Assembly: GCA_032717465.1 (NCBI GenBank) | Contig: CM064664.1 | Span: forward strand, 5,471,173-5,535,172 | Reading direction: 5' to 3' | DNA length: 64,000 nucleotides | From: Coenobita brevimanus | Lineage: Eukaryota > Arthropoda > Malacostraca > Decapoda > Coenobitidae | Shown here: positions 35,922-46,525 of the stretch, one piece after another | Position numbering within the stretch: the stretch's first letter is position 1 | How the letters are laid out: each line of letters begins with the position of its first letter | Notes under the pieces: generated by a model | Seen by the model: the letters and a program-made list of their open reading frames with translations, nothing else | Told to the model about the DNA's origin: nothing | Databases searched by the model: none | Made by a program: the position numbers and the translations under genes

Positions 35922-37392
35922 TATATATATTGTGTTAAGTAGTCAAGGCATTAACCTTACCTAACCAAACATGACGTATTATGGAATGAATATTTGCATA
36001 CTTAAACCTCGTTGATTTCTGATTGGAAATATTGTTACTTATTACTAGGCAATCAGTTCACGGCTATCACTGTGCAAGTTTTGAGCAGAAATATAAGTCA
36101 GGACAGTAAAGTAAAATTGATTGGAAATATTGTTACTTATTACCAGGCAATCAGTTCACGGCTATCACTGTGCAAGTTTTGAGCAGAAATATAAGTCAGG
36201 ACAGTAAAGTAAAATTTATTTGCACAGCTGTTTTTTTTGGGGGGGGGACCAATACAACTTCATTATAAATTAACTCAGAAGAGCACAGTACACGAGGTCC
36301 AAAGAACTACTGAATGTTTGAGCACCCTTACTCACCAAATTTCCTTATTAGACTTTGCATATCATTACACATGTACTTTGTCTTTTCAAGGTGGTAGTCC
36401 AGCACCTCCTCCGCTCAGTGACCTAGACGAGTTAATTGCCAAGATTCTGGGAGTCAAGAATGTAACTATTGCAGGCTTCAGACAGAAACCTGAAATATTG
36501 GTGCCTGATATATCACTTATTACTGGTGACACTTCTAGGTAAGGATAACCCACAATTACCATTATAATCATAGGGAAAAAAAATATTGCACCATATTTTT
36601 TGTAAAACATGTTTTTCTTTCAGTTGTCAGTGTTTCCTCTGTTCTCCTTCATAATCCTTCCCCTTATCACCCTATCCCTTGCTTGTTTTTCGCTTTTCGA
36701 TACAACAGTTCCTGTTTATAATTCCTCCATCTCCTCTCTTCCCATCTTAAGATAATACCCAGCATGAAAGCTTTACATGATGTAAGAGGTAGGAAAATAT
36801 CAAAAATTATCTTTAACTTAATACTTTATTATTATAATGTACATCATTTACTGAGACAAGCTGTGGTGCAAAAGAAGAAAGCATATAGTGAGTGGACGGG
36901 AAGTAGGGGCATAGAGGAAGTTTAGAGACAGAAGTAAAGAAAGTTGGAAAGGGTAATAAAGAATTTGCTTTTGGAGTGAAAGAGATTAACAAGGAAAGTG
37001 TATGTGAGTGAGGTGGAGGTCTGGCAATAAATAGATTGACATGAATTAGTACGTGGCTCATTCTTGTTTCTCCTAACAGCACAGCCACAACAGCAGAGCG
37101 TGAAGAGAATGACAGTGTTGCCTCCACATCCCGCTCTGAACCACCCGTGTCCACACCCGTGCCACCCGAGAACCTGCAACCAAACATGGAGGAAAGACTA
37201 CTACTGGTTGACGTGGAGGAAGCTGAACACCTCAGGAAAAAAAGAAAATTAGAAATTGAATTACTTGAACTAGGCATTCTAGCAGAAAAAGCGAAATACA
37301 ATTACTACTTATTGAAAATAGAAAACCTTAAAAAAAAAATCCCTCTAACTTTAAAAACTGATAGAAATATAATAAAACATAAAGATAAATGA
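35129..37392 (+). CDS. Harbinger Myb/SANT-like DNA-binding protein, three exons
   Basis: The partner protein that in known Harbinger elements binds DNA and carries the transposase to the nucleus. Exon 1 is 35129-35428 (ATG; RKQNWTPDATYKLAQLYLKN; EAWNYIADRLSASFPS; ECQKRWQTIQSEARTR), donor g|gtaagg. Exon 2 is 36391-36538 (acceptor ttttcaag, donor ag|gtaagg; DLDELIAKILG). Exon 3 is 37080-37392 (acceptor ctaacag; acidic then Lys/Glu/Leu coiled coil, LEIELLELGILAEKAKY), ending at a TGA. Junction phases agree at both introns. One base is missing in an A run near 35280 (cca-aac-aag), which shifts the frame between the two halves of the Myb fold. Otherwise intact. Confidence 0.75.
35578..35760 (-). 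mobile_element. 5S rRNA-derived SINE (SINE3-like)
   Basis: A 183-bp insertion with a perfect 11-bp duplication agattgaagat (35567-35577 and 35761-35771). On the minus strand the head is the 3' half of 5S rRNA (ctggttagtacttgg, gtgaccgcctggga, gctgttgg). The body follows, and the tail is (AATG)n. Body and tail resemble the RTE-B 5' segment (33205-33250) and 3' end (30611-30650). It lies in intron 1 of the Harbinger Myb-like gene. The 5S part lacks its 5' half, so this is not a 5S gene. Confidence 0.85.
35867..35930. repeat. (AT)n microsatellite
   Basis: About 60 bp of AT dinucleotides with one GA interruption, in intron 1 of the Myb-like gene. Confidence 0.95.
36019..36214 (+). repeat. 98-bp tandem duplication
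   Basis: The block ttggaaatattgttacttat...gacagtaaagtaaaatt occurs twice in tandem (about 36019-36116 and 36117-36214) with only a couple of differences. Intronic. Confidence 0.9.
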
Positions 37393-37440
37393 GTTTGTAT
37401 CTTATCTTTGAACCTTACTATAGATCATAAATACATACAA

Positions 37441-37683
37441 TTAATGTAAAGTGTCTTCATACAGAATCCCCGTACAGTATTGGGGCTGGCCAGGGTACGC
37501 TTGGCATTGTATGGATTGAAACCTAAACCATGCAGCAAAACCAGCAAATGATTTCACAACATCTGATAGATGTTGTAATGAAATAATATTAAATGAATTA
37601 TGTAACTGTGAATCTTCAACTGGACTTATACTTTGTGGTGCATTGCAAAAAGTTCCTTTAGAGAAAAAAGCTGTTCTCTTCAT
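37441..37683 (-). other. Open frame of unknown nature inside Harbinger
   Basis: An 80-codon minus-strand frame starting MKRTAFFSKG between the convergent ends of the two Harbinger genes. It could be a 3' exon of the transposase transcript or chance. No motif recognised. Confidence 0.2.
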
Positions 37684-38109
37684 AAGCGATGGACAGTAGG
37701 TTAAAGTTTTTTACTTACCATAACTCAGGAGCTGCACACCTGTCGTCACTCTTCATTGCTGTAATGAGTAGGGTAAATATAATGCAAGCAGTAGCACATG
37801 GGAAACTAAGTTGCATATAATACCTATTAAATTGTGGCTAGCATAAAATTACCCCTTAAGAACTATATAGATCATGTTTTTACATCTATTAATTATGCAG
37901 TAATATGAACAGTAAATTAATGCTATACCTAATTGACATAATAACAGTATTCTTACAAAGACAATCAAAATAATATGGTCCCTGGTGAAAAATAAATACT
38001 GTAACTCAATTACTCTACATCAAAGCTACTCATTACACTCTACGATGAGAGTTTTTATTTGTAACTTGCATTGTCTCTGCACATAAGGTATGCAGTGTAA
38101 CACTTACTT

Positions 38110-39160
38110 ACAGTGAAGGTTGACAAACTCATCCCTGTAAACGAGTCCCTCACGGGGAAGTCTTGCTGCAGGAACGGATTCTCGTTCTGGTTGTTGTTCA
38201 CCATGGTCATCACCATGGGCATCTTCTGCAGGTATCGGTGCTGGTATATTGATGTTCCGGTCCTTGCAAATGTTATGCAACATAGCACAAACTTCAATTA
38301 TCTGACCAACTTTATCAGGAGGAGAGACTCTGATTTCACTGTGCAAGACATGAAACCGACGCTTGAGCTGGCCAATTCCCCTCTCAACAACACTTCGGGT
38401 TCTCTTGTGTGCCCTGAAAATATTTTGGTATGCAATAGCCATAGTTGGCTATCATCCTAATCTCTGTGTTCAAATTCAATGCACAAGTTAGTTGAAAATA
38501 TATATCAATTTCAGTATCATAATTTCTGGGCCAAATTACAGTATCATACAACAACTGATTTAGGTTAGGTTAGGTTAGGTTAGGTTAGCTTAAGTCTAGG
38601 TTAGGTTAATTAAAGTTTGATGAAATTAGGTTAAACTAAGATAGATGCAAAGACAGATGGAGATAGAAGGTAGAATAATCCTTTTTACCCATGCTCCACC
38701 TACCTATTTCCCACTCATGATGTACTTAGTACTAAAAAGTGCATGGATACATTATTTATTAAAAACTGAAGTAGAAAGTGAAATTAGTATAGTGTCAAAA
38801 GGCGCTTTCATGATTCCATGGTCTTACGAAAGTGCAAGTTGACCTATTTCAGTTTTATATTTAATATAACTTGGTCGTTGGAAAGAGCAGAATCATCAAA
38901 CAATGTACCATACAATCTGCTTAGTTAAAAATATATCACATAAATTTCAGTATCATTATGGATCTATTACTGGGACAAATTAGTTTCATACAACCACTGA
39001 TTTAGGTTAGGTTAGCTTAAGTCTAGGTTAGGTTATTCAAAGTTTGATGAAATTAGGTTAGGCTAAGATAGATGCAAAGACAACCACTGATTTAGGTTAG
39101 GTTAGGTTAGGTTAGCTTAAGTATAGGTTAGGTTAATTAAAGTCTGATGAAATTAAGCTA

Positions 39161-39205
<45 letters not shown>

Positions 39206-39969
39206 GGTACTTACATGTTGTAGTTTGACTGTGGGCCAGGCTGTGGCCGAAGATATGGAGTAAGCAGCCACTTCTTGCTTGGATACCCACTGTCTCCCAG
39301 CAAATGGCATCCAGGTGGAACCCCACCCATTTCAAAGATTCTGTTCAGTGCACTCTCACGCAAAATGCGGGCATCATGCACTGATCCAGGCCACCTTGCA
39401 ACAATGTCAATAACTTTGTACACGGCATCAAACACTATTTGCACATTGATGCTGTGGTATCTTTTCCTGTTCACATATTCTGCCTCAAACTCATTTGGTG
39501 CAACAGTCCTAATATGTGTTCCGTCTATAACGCCAATCACACCTGGGAATCCTGCAATTGCCAAAAAGTCTGCTTTGTTCCTGTTGGTTGCTTGTTGAGT
39601 TAGGGGAAATTTTATAAACTGTCTCAGTACATTATTGGCAGATAGTGCTTCAAGTGTTTCGGTGATGACCCTGCTAACAGTTTGTTGTGAAGGCCCCAAA
39701 TCGTCACCACTACAAAGTTGCATTTTTCCAGTTGCAAGGTAACTCAAAGTTAAAATCACTTTCATTTCAGGGGTTAAAGCCTTGTTTCTTGCCGTTGGTC
39801 TTGTTAATGTCTCCCGCACCAAATCGGTCACAAAAATTATGCCTGCACAGTCCAAACGATATTTCTTGACCAGTTCTGCATCACTTAGCTCGTTAAGCAC
39901 ATCTTTCCTTTCACGAACACGTCTTGGTTGGAGCTGGCGAATTTGTTGTTGTTGTGGTGCGGCAGCCAT
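38110..39969 (-). CDS. HARBI1-like transposase, two exons
   Basis: DDE endonuclease that cuts and joins the Harbinger element. Exon 1 (39969 to about 39213) opens [17 protein letters not shown] and carries [12 protein letters not shown] (first Asp), [11 protein letters not shown] (second Asp) and [17 protein letters not shown]. It ends at the donor at|gtaagt. Exon 2 (about 38425 to 38110; acceptor tattttcag) joins in phase and carries [20 protein letters not shown], with the third acidic residue, then [14 protein letters not shown]. Total is about 357 residues, the usual size. The frame is open and the intron has canonical ends. The intron contains (AT)n and TTAGG clusters. The exact 3' end is uncertain: a TAA follows in frame, or another splice occurs at cact|gtaagt. 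Confidence 0.8.
38545..39165. repeat. Interstitial TTAGG-rich repeat, three diverged copies
   Basis: A block of about 90-110 bp (ccactgattt, then two to five TTAGG units, agcttaagtctaggttagg, gatgaaattagg) begins near 38550, 38993 and 39083. TTAGG is the arthropod telomere unit. The clusters are short and lie in the transposase intron. Confidence 0.8.
39163..39202. repeat. (AT)n microsatellite
   Basis: About 40 bp of AT dinucleotides just inside the transposase intron, close to its donor site. Confidence 0.9.
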
Positions 39970-40276
39970 CTTTACTGTTATGATCGAGTCATAAGCCGCG
40001 TCCGAAGCGCTATACCCACTCGGGAGGGGTCTTAAGCTATGACTTAGTTTAAGTCGAACATAAGGACTTATGACTCACTCCTATGAATTTAGGACAGACT
40101 TTCGCCTTATGACTCAGTCTTAGTGTTTTATAAGTACGGGCCCAGGAGCGGGTGCCCGATTCGGGTGCTTAGGTGACTGAGAAAACGGCTGTTAGAACCT
40201 CAACATATAGTATGGCAAGAATGCCTCATAGCTCCAATGGCCACGATGTCAATATTGTGAAAGATGTGATGAATAC

Positions 40277-43200
40277 TTTTTTTTTTTTTTTTATGCGAGG
40301 AAGAAGGAACCAAAGGCCATGGCCCGCAGTAACAGTTCCCTCCAAGAGAAAAACAAAATACAATAGAGAGCCAAATTCAAGATCCGATCATTTTGAGATG
40401 CCTGGACACACTGCGTTTGAAAGACTGGAGATCATAGGCAGCAGGAAAAACAGATAGAGGGAGACAGTTCCAGAGCTGACCTGTTGCATAACTGAAAGAC
40501 TGGGAGTAACGGTTAACTCTTGCATTAGAGAGTTGGACAGAAAAGGGATGAGAGTTTGCTGCCAGACGGGTGCTACGCGCCCGTCGTAGAGGTGGAGGAA
40601 TGCAAGCAGACAGTTCAGAGGAGCAGTGACCATTAAAGTAGCGATAGAAAAGAGATAAAGATGCAACAGTGCGGCGAAGAGACAGAGGTTGAAGGGAGTC
40701 AGTAAGAGGAGGAGAGTTAATGAGACGAAAAGCCTTTGACTCCACCCTATTGAGAAGAGCTGTATGTGGGGAGCCTCCCCACACATGAGAGTTGTACTCC
40801 ACACAGGGGCGGATAAAACCTCTGTATAGAGTCAACATTTGTGCAGGGGTAAAGAAAGAGCAGAGTCGGCTTAGCACACCCAATCTCTTGGAAGCAGATT
40901 TTACAAGAGATGTAATATGGTCTTTCCAAGATAAGTCCCGAGTAAATGAAACCCCAAGCATGTTCAAGGATGATGCAGGATTAAGCTGAATATTATTAAA
41001 CATTAATGGGTATACCTGTGGAAGATTTTGTCCGGTTGATAGGTGTAAGAACTGAGTCTTAGATGCATTAAAGACAACCATATTATTTTTACCCCAGTCA
41101 GCAATACGAGCCATGTCAGACATTAGGTGTGCCATAGCCTCATCCCTTGTTTTTTGAAGTAACTGTTGAGATGGGCGTTGTGGGAACCGAATGGAAAGGT
41201 GAAGGGTGGAGTCATCAGCGTATGAGTGGATAGGGTTAGATGTACAGCTTAGAAGATCATTGATGAATAAAAGGAAGAGAGTTGGTGATAGGACAGAGCC
41301 CTGAGGAACACCACTGTTGATAGGTCTAGGAGAAGAACGATGGCCGTCTACAACAGCGGCTATAGAACGACCAGAAAGGAAGCTAGCGATGAAGGCACAG
41401 ATAGAAGGATAGAAACCGTAGGAGGGCAGTTTGGAAATTAAAGATTTATGCCAGACTCGATCGAAAGCCTTTGAGATGTCAAGTGCAATGGCAAAGCTTT
41501 CGCCAAAGTCCCGAAAGGAGGATGACCAGGAGTCTGAAAGGTAGGTGAGAAGATCGCCAGTGGAGCGTCCCTGACGGAACCCATACTGACGATCAGAAAG
41601 AAGGTTGTGATAGGAAAGATGCCTTAAAATTTTTCTATTAAGAATTGACTCGAAAACTTTTGAAATACAGGACGTTAAAGCAATTGGACGATCGTTGGAG
41701 GGTTGGGAGTGGTCACCCTTCTTTGGGACTGGCTGAATGAGAGCAAACTTCCAGCAAGAAGGAAAGGTACAAGTTGACAGACAAAGGCGAAAGAGTTTGC
41801 CTAGGCAGGGTGTAAGCACAGAAGCACAGTTCTTGAGAACAACAGGAGGGACCCCATCAGGCCCATATGCCTTGTTAGTACTGAGGCCAGTGATGGCAGA
41901 AAATACATCAACTGAAGAAATTTTAATGTCAGCCATGAGGAAGTCAGAGGGGAGAAGTGATGGAGGAACAGCACCGGAATCGTCTAAGGTGGAATTGGAG
42001 GAGAAAGTCTGTGCGAAGAGATCTGCTTTATCAGTAGAAGAAATAGCTACAGAACCATCAGAGTAGAAAAGAGGAGGGAAGGATGATGAGGTAAAGTTGT
42101 TAGAAAGATTTTTGGCAAGGTGCCAGAAGAAGCGGGAAGAATTCGAGTTGGAGAGTTGAGAGCATTTAGTATGGATGAAATTATTTTTAGTAGAGCGAAG
42201 AACAGACTTAGCACGATTCTGGGCAGAAACGTAAAGATGATGTGATTCAGGGGTGGGTTGGCTCCGGTACCTTTTGTAGGCCTTCTCCTTGTTGCGGACA
42301 GCATTAGAACAATCGTGATTAAACCAAGGCTTTCTTGCGTTAGTCAAAGGATATGAGAAAGGAATGTATGCTTCCATGCCCGAGAGAATAACCTCCGTAA
42401 TGCGCAAGGCACACTCAGATGGCTCACAGCCATGGAAGCAATAATCGTTCCAGGGAAAATCAAAGAAGTACTGCCTGAGGGCCCCCCAGTTCGCGGCTCC
42501 AAAATGCCACAGACGACGTTTCCCTGGAGGGTCCACAGGCCGCACTGGAGTGATAGGACAGGTTAAGGTAATAAGGTTGTGATCGGAGGAGCCCAACGGA
42601 GAGAAAAGATTAACAGAGTAAGCAGAAGGATTAGTTGTGAGGAAGAGGTCAAGTATGTTGGAGCTCTCTCCAAGGCGGTCAGGGATACGGGTAGGATGCT
42701 GTACAAGCTGCTCTAGGTCATTAAGGATAGAAAAGATGTAGGCTTGTTCACCAGGTGGATCCGTGAAAGGAGAGGAGAGCCAAAGGTGGTGGTGAACATT
42801 GAAATCTCCAAGAATGGAGATTTCAGAGAAAGGAAAAATGGACAGAATGTTTTCCATCGTAGAAGTAAGATAGTCGAAGAATTTTTGATAGACAGTAGAA
42901 TTAGGGGATAAGTAAACAGCACAGATATATTTAGTCAGAGAATGACAGGAAAGCCGAAGCCAGAGTGTGGAGAATTCAGAAGAATCAAGTTCAGGAACAC
43001 GAGAGCAAGATAAATCGTTGCGTATGTATACACAACAGCCACCTTTGGCTTTGAAATGAGTATAGAGAAAGTAGGAGGATACAGAAAAGGGTTTGCTGTC
43101 GGTTGCCTCAGACAGCTGAGTCTCCGTCAGAAAAAGAAGGTGAGGTTTAGAGGAGGAGAGGTGGTGCTCAACAGAGCGAAAGTTAGATGAAAGGCCGCGA

Positions 43201-43579
43201 ATGTTGCAGAAATGAAGAAGAAGAGAGTCAGACAGTGGTTCCAGGCACCTCGAGTCGTCACCGGGAGAGGGGCAGATGGCGGGGGCATTTATGGTCCCCC
43301 CCCCTGGGGACTCCGAGGCTTGATTAGTAGACGCCATTTTTGTTGATTTTTTAATAGGAAGTGTAGTGTGTACTGTGCATGCAGTTTGGTGAAGATAGTT
43401 AGAGAAATTTGTACTGGAGAGCATGCTGGCCTACTCTCTGTGTAACTGAGACACTGAAAAAGTTCAGCAAAGGATGGTCAGGAACTAGTCCTGAGGGCTG
43501 ATGAAACGGGAGCTCCAGCACTCCCTGTCATCAGCTTTCCATCCACCTCGGGAGTACTGCCCTGCTCGACTGGTGCTAC
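40277..43579 (-). mobile_element. L2/CR1-group LINE, apparently full length
   Basis: The 5' end is gtagcaccagtcgagcaggg at 43579, shared with the copy at 46526. The 3' poly(A) is the T run at 40277-40292. It holds one long uninterrupted ORF. It is inserted in the env region of the gypsy element, opposite to the copy 3 kb away. No clear target duplication. Clade assignment within the L2/CR1/Jockey group is tentative. Confidence 0.85.
40377..43424 (-). CDS. LINE ORF2-like protein: APE endonuclease plus reverse transcriptase, 1015 codons, open
   Basis: Nicks target DNA and copies the element RNA into it. Starts are possible at 43424 (MLSSTNFS) or farther in at MASTNQ. Endonuclease motifs: [33 protein letters not shown] (about residue 205) and [11 protein letters not shown] (about 275). 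RT motifs: [53 protein letters not shown] and the catalytic SYADDSTLH (about residue 730). The C-terminus has the usual [10 protein letters not shown] and FKRSVSRHL. No stop or frameshift over about 3 kb in otherwise decayed surroundings, so it is probably a recent and possibly active copy. No ORF1 was seen. Confidence 0.9.
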   Translation of the reverse strand: MLSSTNFSNYLHQTACTVHTTLPIKKSTKMASTNQASESPGGGTINAPAICPSPGDDSRCLEPLSDSLLLHFCNIRGLSSNFRSVEHHLSSSKPHLLFLTETQLSEATDSKPFSVSSYFLYTHFKAKGGCCVYIRNDLSCSRVPELDSSEFSTLWLRLSCHSLTKYICAVYLSPNSTVYQKFFDYLTSTMENILSIFPFSEISILGDFNVHHHLWLSSPFTDPPGEQAYIFSILNDLEQLVQHPTRIPDRLGESSNILDLFLTTNPSAYSVNLFSPLGSSDHNLITLTCPITPVRPVDPPGKRRLWHFGAANWGALRQYFFDFPWNDYCFHGCEPSECALRITEVILSGMEAYIPFSYPLTNARKPWFNHDCSNAVRNKEKAYKRYRSQPTPESHHLYVSAQNRAKSVLRSTKNNFIHTKCSQLSNSNSSRFFWHLAKNLSNNFTSSSFPPLFYSDGSVAISSTDKADLFAQTFSSNSTLDDSGAVPPSLLPSDFLMADIKISSVDVFSAITGLSTNKAYGPDGVPPVVLKNCASVLTPCLGKLFRLCLSTCTFPSCWKFALIQPVPKKGDHSQPSNDRPIALTSCISKVFESILNRKILRHLSYHNLLSDRQYGFRQGRSTGDLLTYLSDSWSSSFRDFGESFAIALDISKAFDRVWHKSLISKLPSYGFYPSICAFIASFLSGRSIAAVVDGHRSSPRPINSGVPQGSVLSPTLFLLFINDLLSCTSNPIHSYADDSTLHLSIRFPQRPSQQLLQKTRDEAMAHLMSDMARIADWGKNNMVVFNASKTQFLHLSTGQNLPQVYPLMFNNIQLNPASSLNMLGVSFTRDLSWKDHITSLVKSASKRLGVLSRLCSFFTPAQMLTLYRGFIRPCVEYNSHVWGGSPHTALLNRVESKAFRLINSPPLTDSLQPLSLRRTVASLSLFYRYFNGHCSSELSACIPPPLRRARSTRLAANSHPFSVQLSNARVNRYSQSFSYATGQLWNCLPLSVFPAAYDLQSFKRSVSRHLKMIGS

Positions 43580-45179
43580 AGTCTACTTAAATAATTTAAG
43601 CTTAGACGATTTATACGAATTACCTGCTTATTTAGAGAACATTGCCAAACCAATGAGAACCCTGGACTTCATGATAGGAGGCTATGTTTCACAAACACAT
43701 AACTCAAAGGAAGTGACTGAAATAGTGAAGTTAGCGAAATGGAGGATAGAACAGGCTAAATCAGTTATGCTCATCATGGTCCAAGATCTCCCGTCTCATG
43801 GAACAGATATATTGAGTGACACGAACATCACACATGCTCGCCAAAGGCGCGGATTGTTTGACCTGGGTGGTGCAATTCCTGGGAACGTCTTTGGATTGGC
43901 TACAGAGGAAGACCTTCAAGAAATAAACAATAAATTTAATAAAATAGCTCATGTACTAACATACCAAAACAAGTTCGTCGCCGCACAAAACTCAGCAATG
44001 AAGAAAATCGTGAAAAATCTAAAAAAGGCAGAAAGTATAACTCACCAGAGTGTTGACAAAAATAAATGCCATGGAAGGGAACATATCACTTTTTCAACAC
44101 TTCTCCATCATCACAGAACATATAGACATATATTCCAGCTAGATAACACTAGAGTTCGTTACAGGGCAGTTATGCAAGGAAATGCAAATGCTGGTAATGG
44201 TAGGATCACAAATGACCTACTTCCAGTTCATTAGCTACATCAGATAATTAGTCAAGGCATACATAAACATGGTTTGAAGCCTTAGTTCCAGAGTTGATAC
44301 TTCATGTTATATTATCCATATTTATAAGCAACACTAACACCAACATCAGTAGTAGTTCATGTACTATTCATAACTGACGACCCGTTCACTGTGTAGCAAA
44401 TATACCCCTTCCCTTCTAAGAATAATGACACCTTGGTCATCATCAACATCGACACAGACACTGAACTCATCATGGTCTCCAAGAGACGGAACAGGTCACT
44501 TTCGCAAGTGAATCAACGATTGAACGAAAGTGCCGTACATCCTTGCATGCTGTTAACCTTTGTCCTGCGTACATCTTCACGTTTCAGCCTACTGGAACAA
44601 TCCCTTGTGAAATGGCTATCATAAGAAATCACGACATTCATCACCACTGCAGCTTCACTTTTGCTCTAGATAAGCTTATACACCATCAGTACATCGGACA
44701 CTCACAGTTTTATTCATTTCACTCATAACACATCAGTTTACATAATCTGTCTAGATATACCACCATCTCATACTTCAGCATCAGGATTATACATAGCACC
44801 AGACTATTGTGTGGTACTTACACCATCCATGCCCACTCTATCCATCATCAATCACTATGCCATCCTCAATCATACACTCGAATATTTCCTCCCTCTGCCT
44901 AATATGGACTTAAACATGAACACAAGTATTAAGTAGACTTCACCTAAGTTCGAAACTATGCAATTAATCAATGAAACAATGCAGCCCTGGGAAGATTTGA
45001 GTTTGAGTATGTTCAACCCATATAATGTGTATAGCCCAGCACCTACTTTCTTTATAATCTTCTCTGTTGTATTTGCAGTAGTGCTGTTCGCAATGCACAG
45101 AATGCATGCAAGAATTGCAAACTTGGAGTCAGTATTTCCTGGGGGGAGAGTAAACATTCAAGTGAGACCCCCTCAATGA
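43580..45179 (+). pseudogene. Gypsy envelope-like gene, broken
   Basis: Membrane fusion glycoprotein of the errantivirus/baculovirus F-like type. An open segment at 43653-44234 contains a furin-type site RQRR followed by GLFDLGG, the expected cleavage and fusion-peptide layout, and a helical stretch after it. The C-terminal part at 44958-45179 has a transmembrane helix (PTFFIIFSVVFAVVLFAM) and a short tail ending at a TGA. Between them (44235-44957) stops interrupt the frame. The N-terminal part is split by MITE, Harbinger and LINE insertions (33.7-43.6 kb). Non-functional. Its presence marks the element as a former env-bearing gypsy. Confidence 0.75.
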
Positions 45180-45192
45180 AGTGTAAATACTG

Positions 45193-46216
45193 TTACCTCT
45201 CAAATAACACGAGGGTAAGGTTCCTGGAGAGGTCGCGGTAGTTAAAAACGCGTTTTTTAAATATAATTTTCCCATAAGAAACAATGGTAATATGGGGGGT
45301 TACGTTCCTGGACTCTGGGAAAGTCTACCCATTTGTGGAGTTATGCTGCTCTAAACTTAAAAGCAACAATATTAATTTCAAGGAAAATCCACATAAAAAA
45401 CAAAAACAATATATTTAGGGAGAAATATACAACATTTGAGCCTTGGTTGGGCCAAAGCATTGTTTACTTCTCAAATACATACTGTTTTCGTTTTTTACGT
45501 GGATTTTCTTTCAATTCTGCTTCATACATGGCATTGTGAAAGTTCCTCAACATTATTAATGCATTAGTAGGTCATAAAAACACTACAGTAAAAGCAACAT
45601 TTTCATTACAGTAAGTAGGTCACAAACAATAACAACACAGCCTCACTTCGTCTATGCATCACTCGTCGTCTGCTGCTGTCCCTCCTGACCCTGCTCCCCT
45701 ACCTCTCACCGCTCCCTACCCTGAATTTGTTGTCTCTCTTCGCTCTGCTGTCCCTCCTCACTCTGCTGTCCTTCCTCTTCCTCTTCCTCTGACTCCCGTG
45801 CTACTGGTTCTTCTTCATAAAGAACTGCTTTATCTTGGTCCGAGTGGTTTTCTTCTTTCTGTTCTGCAGCATCAAGTTGTAACAGTTTAGATCTGCCATC
45901 ACTTTCCTGGCCAAATTTTGTCCGAAAATGAGCCAAATTGCTCAGAATGGGGCCAAACTTCATTTTCGATTATTATAGTTTGGATAAAACCAGTTTAAGC
46001 AACAGACAAATAAAAAATTGTATTTATGCATAAACTGCCACACACGGTCTATCAGCTCGGGACTGTCCAAGGCGCGCGCAGATAATTTGAAACCATCACG
46101 TGCGTGTAAAGTCGCGTTAAATCGAGAAACCCTTGTTAGTTAAACATATCTCCTTAAATATTTGCTCGTGTTAAAATGAAAACGCGTTTTTTAAACTCGC
46201 GTTAGTTAAGAGGTTA
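45193..46216. mobile_element. MITE with TTA target duplication, 1018 bp
   Basis: TTA at 45193-45195 and 46214-46216. Ends are cctctcaaataacacgag and, inward from the right, cctcttaactaacgcgag. Subterminal aacgcgttttttaaa occurs on both sides. The interior has a Ser/Pro/Glu-rich low-complexity stretch (45660-45860) with no recognised protein. It follows the env stop directly. Confidence 0.7.
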
Positions 46217-46525
46217 TTGTACAGTAATTTGTAAATATTGTTAATTTTATTTTTTAAAAAGAAAAAAAGGACAACAATTGAATTAATATTACAATGATAT
46301 CTATACAGAATACAAATTTATTAGTAACTATTACTATAATCTTAACTTTGAACTGTTTTTTGCAAATATGTGCCTATTATACATACACATTTTACAATAT
46401 GTTATACACTATTCCATACTCAGTTTAACTATTGTTCATTTGCTCCATTATGTATACAATATGTTTACAAAGTAACATGTTTTTAGAATATTATCAGGTC
46501 ATTACAATATTAATATGAACATTAC
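46217..46525 (+). other. Gypsy 3' untranslated region (left part)
   Basis: AT-rich non-coding sequence between the MITE and the second LINE. By position it is the env-to-LTR region of the gypsy element. No motif stands out. Confidence 0.4.

Larger units (their letters stand above)
34765..40142 (+). mobile_element. PIF/Harbinger DNA transposon, about 5.4 kb, two genes
   Basis: Terminal inverted repeats ggcccgtacttat(t)aaaac (34765) and the reverse complement ending at 40142, flanked by CAG (34762-34764 and 40143-40145). It contains a Myb/SANT-like gene (plus) and a HARBI1-like transposase (minus), the standard two-gene Harbinger set, arranged convergently. Introns hold AT microsatellites, a 98-bp tandem duplication, TTAGG clusters and a 5S-derived SINE. 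One frameshift is visible in the Myb-like gene; the transposase exons are open. Confidence 0.85.
33943..40194. mobile_element. MITE with TTA target duplication, carrying a Harbinger insertion
   Basis: Ends: ccgccgttttctcagtcgcc at 33947, and cagccgttttctcagtcacc read inward from 40191. TTA flanks both sides (33943-33945 and 40192-40194). Its own sequence is 33946-34761 plus 40146-40191, about 0.86 kb; the rest is the Harbinger element. Additional internal ttttctcagt copies occur near 34016. No coding sequence of its own. Confidence 0.7.

Noticed and set aside
38545..39165. Telomere or subtelomere
   Set aside because: TTAGG runs are at most five units and are embedded in a transposon intron.
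40173..40457. A 94-codon plus-strand gene
   Set aside because: It runs across a MITE end, a short gypsy stretch and the poly(T) end of a LINE, so it is a chance fusion frame.
41737..42066. Plus-strand frames opposite the 1015-codon LINE ORF
   Set aside because: They are reverse-strand shadows with no motif of their own; the minus frame carries all endonuclease and RT motifs.
45654..45963. Pro/Ser-rich and Glu-rich frames in the TTA MITE
   Set aside because: Both strands of one low-complexity repeat give open frames; no domain recognised.
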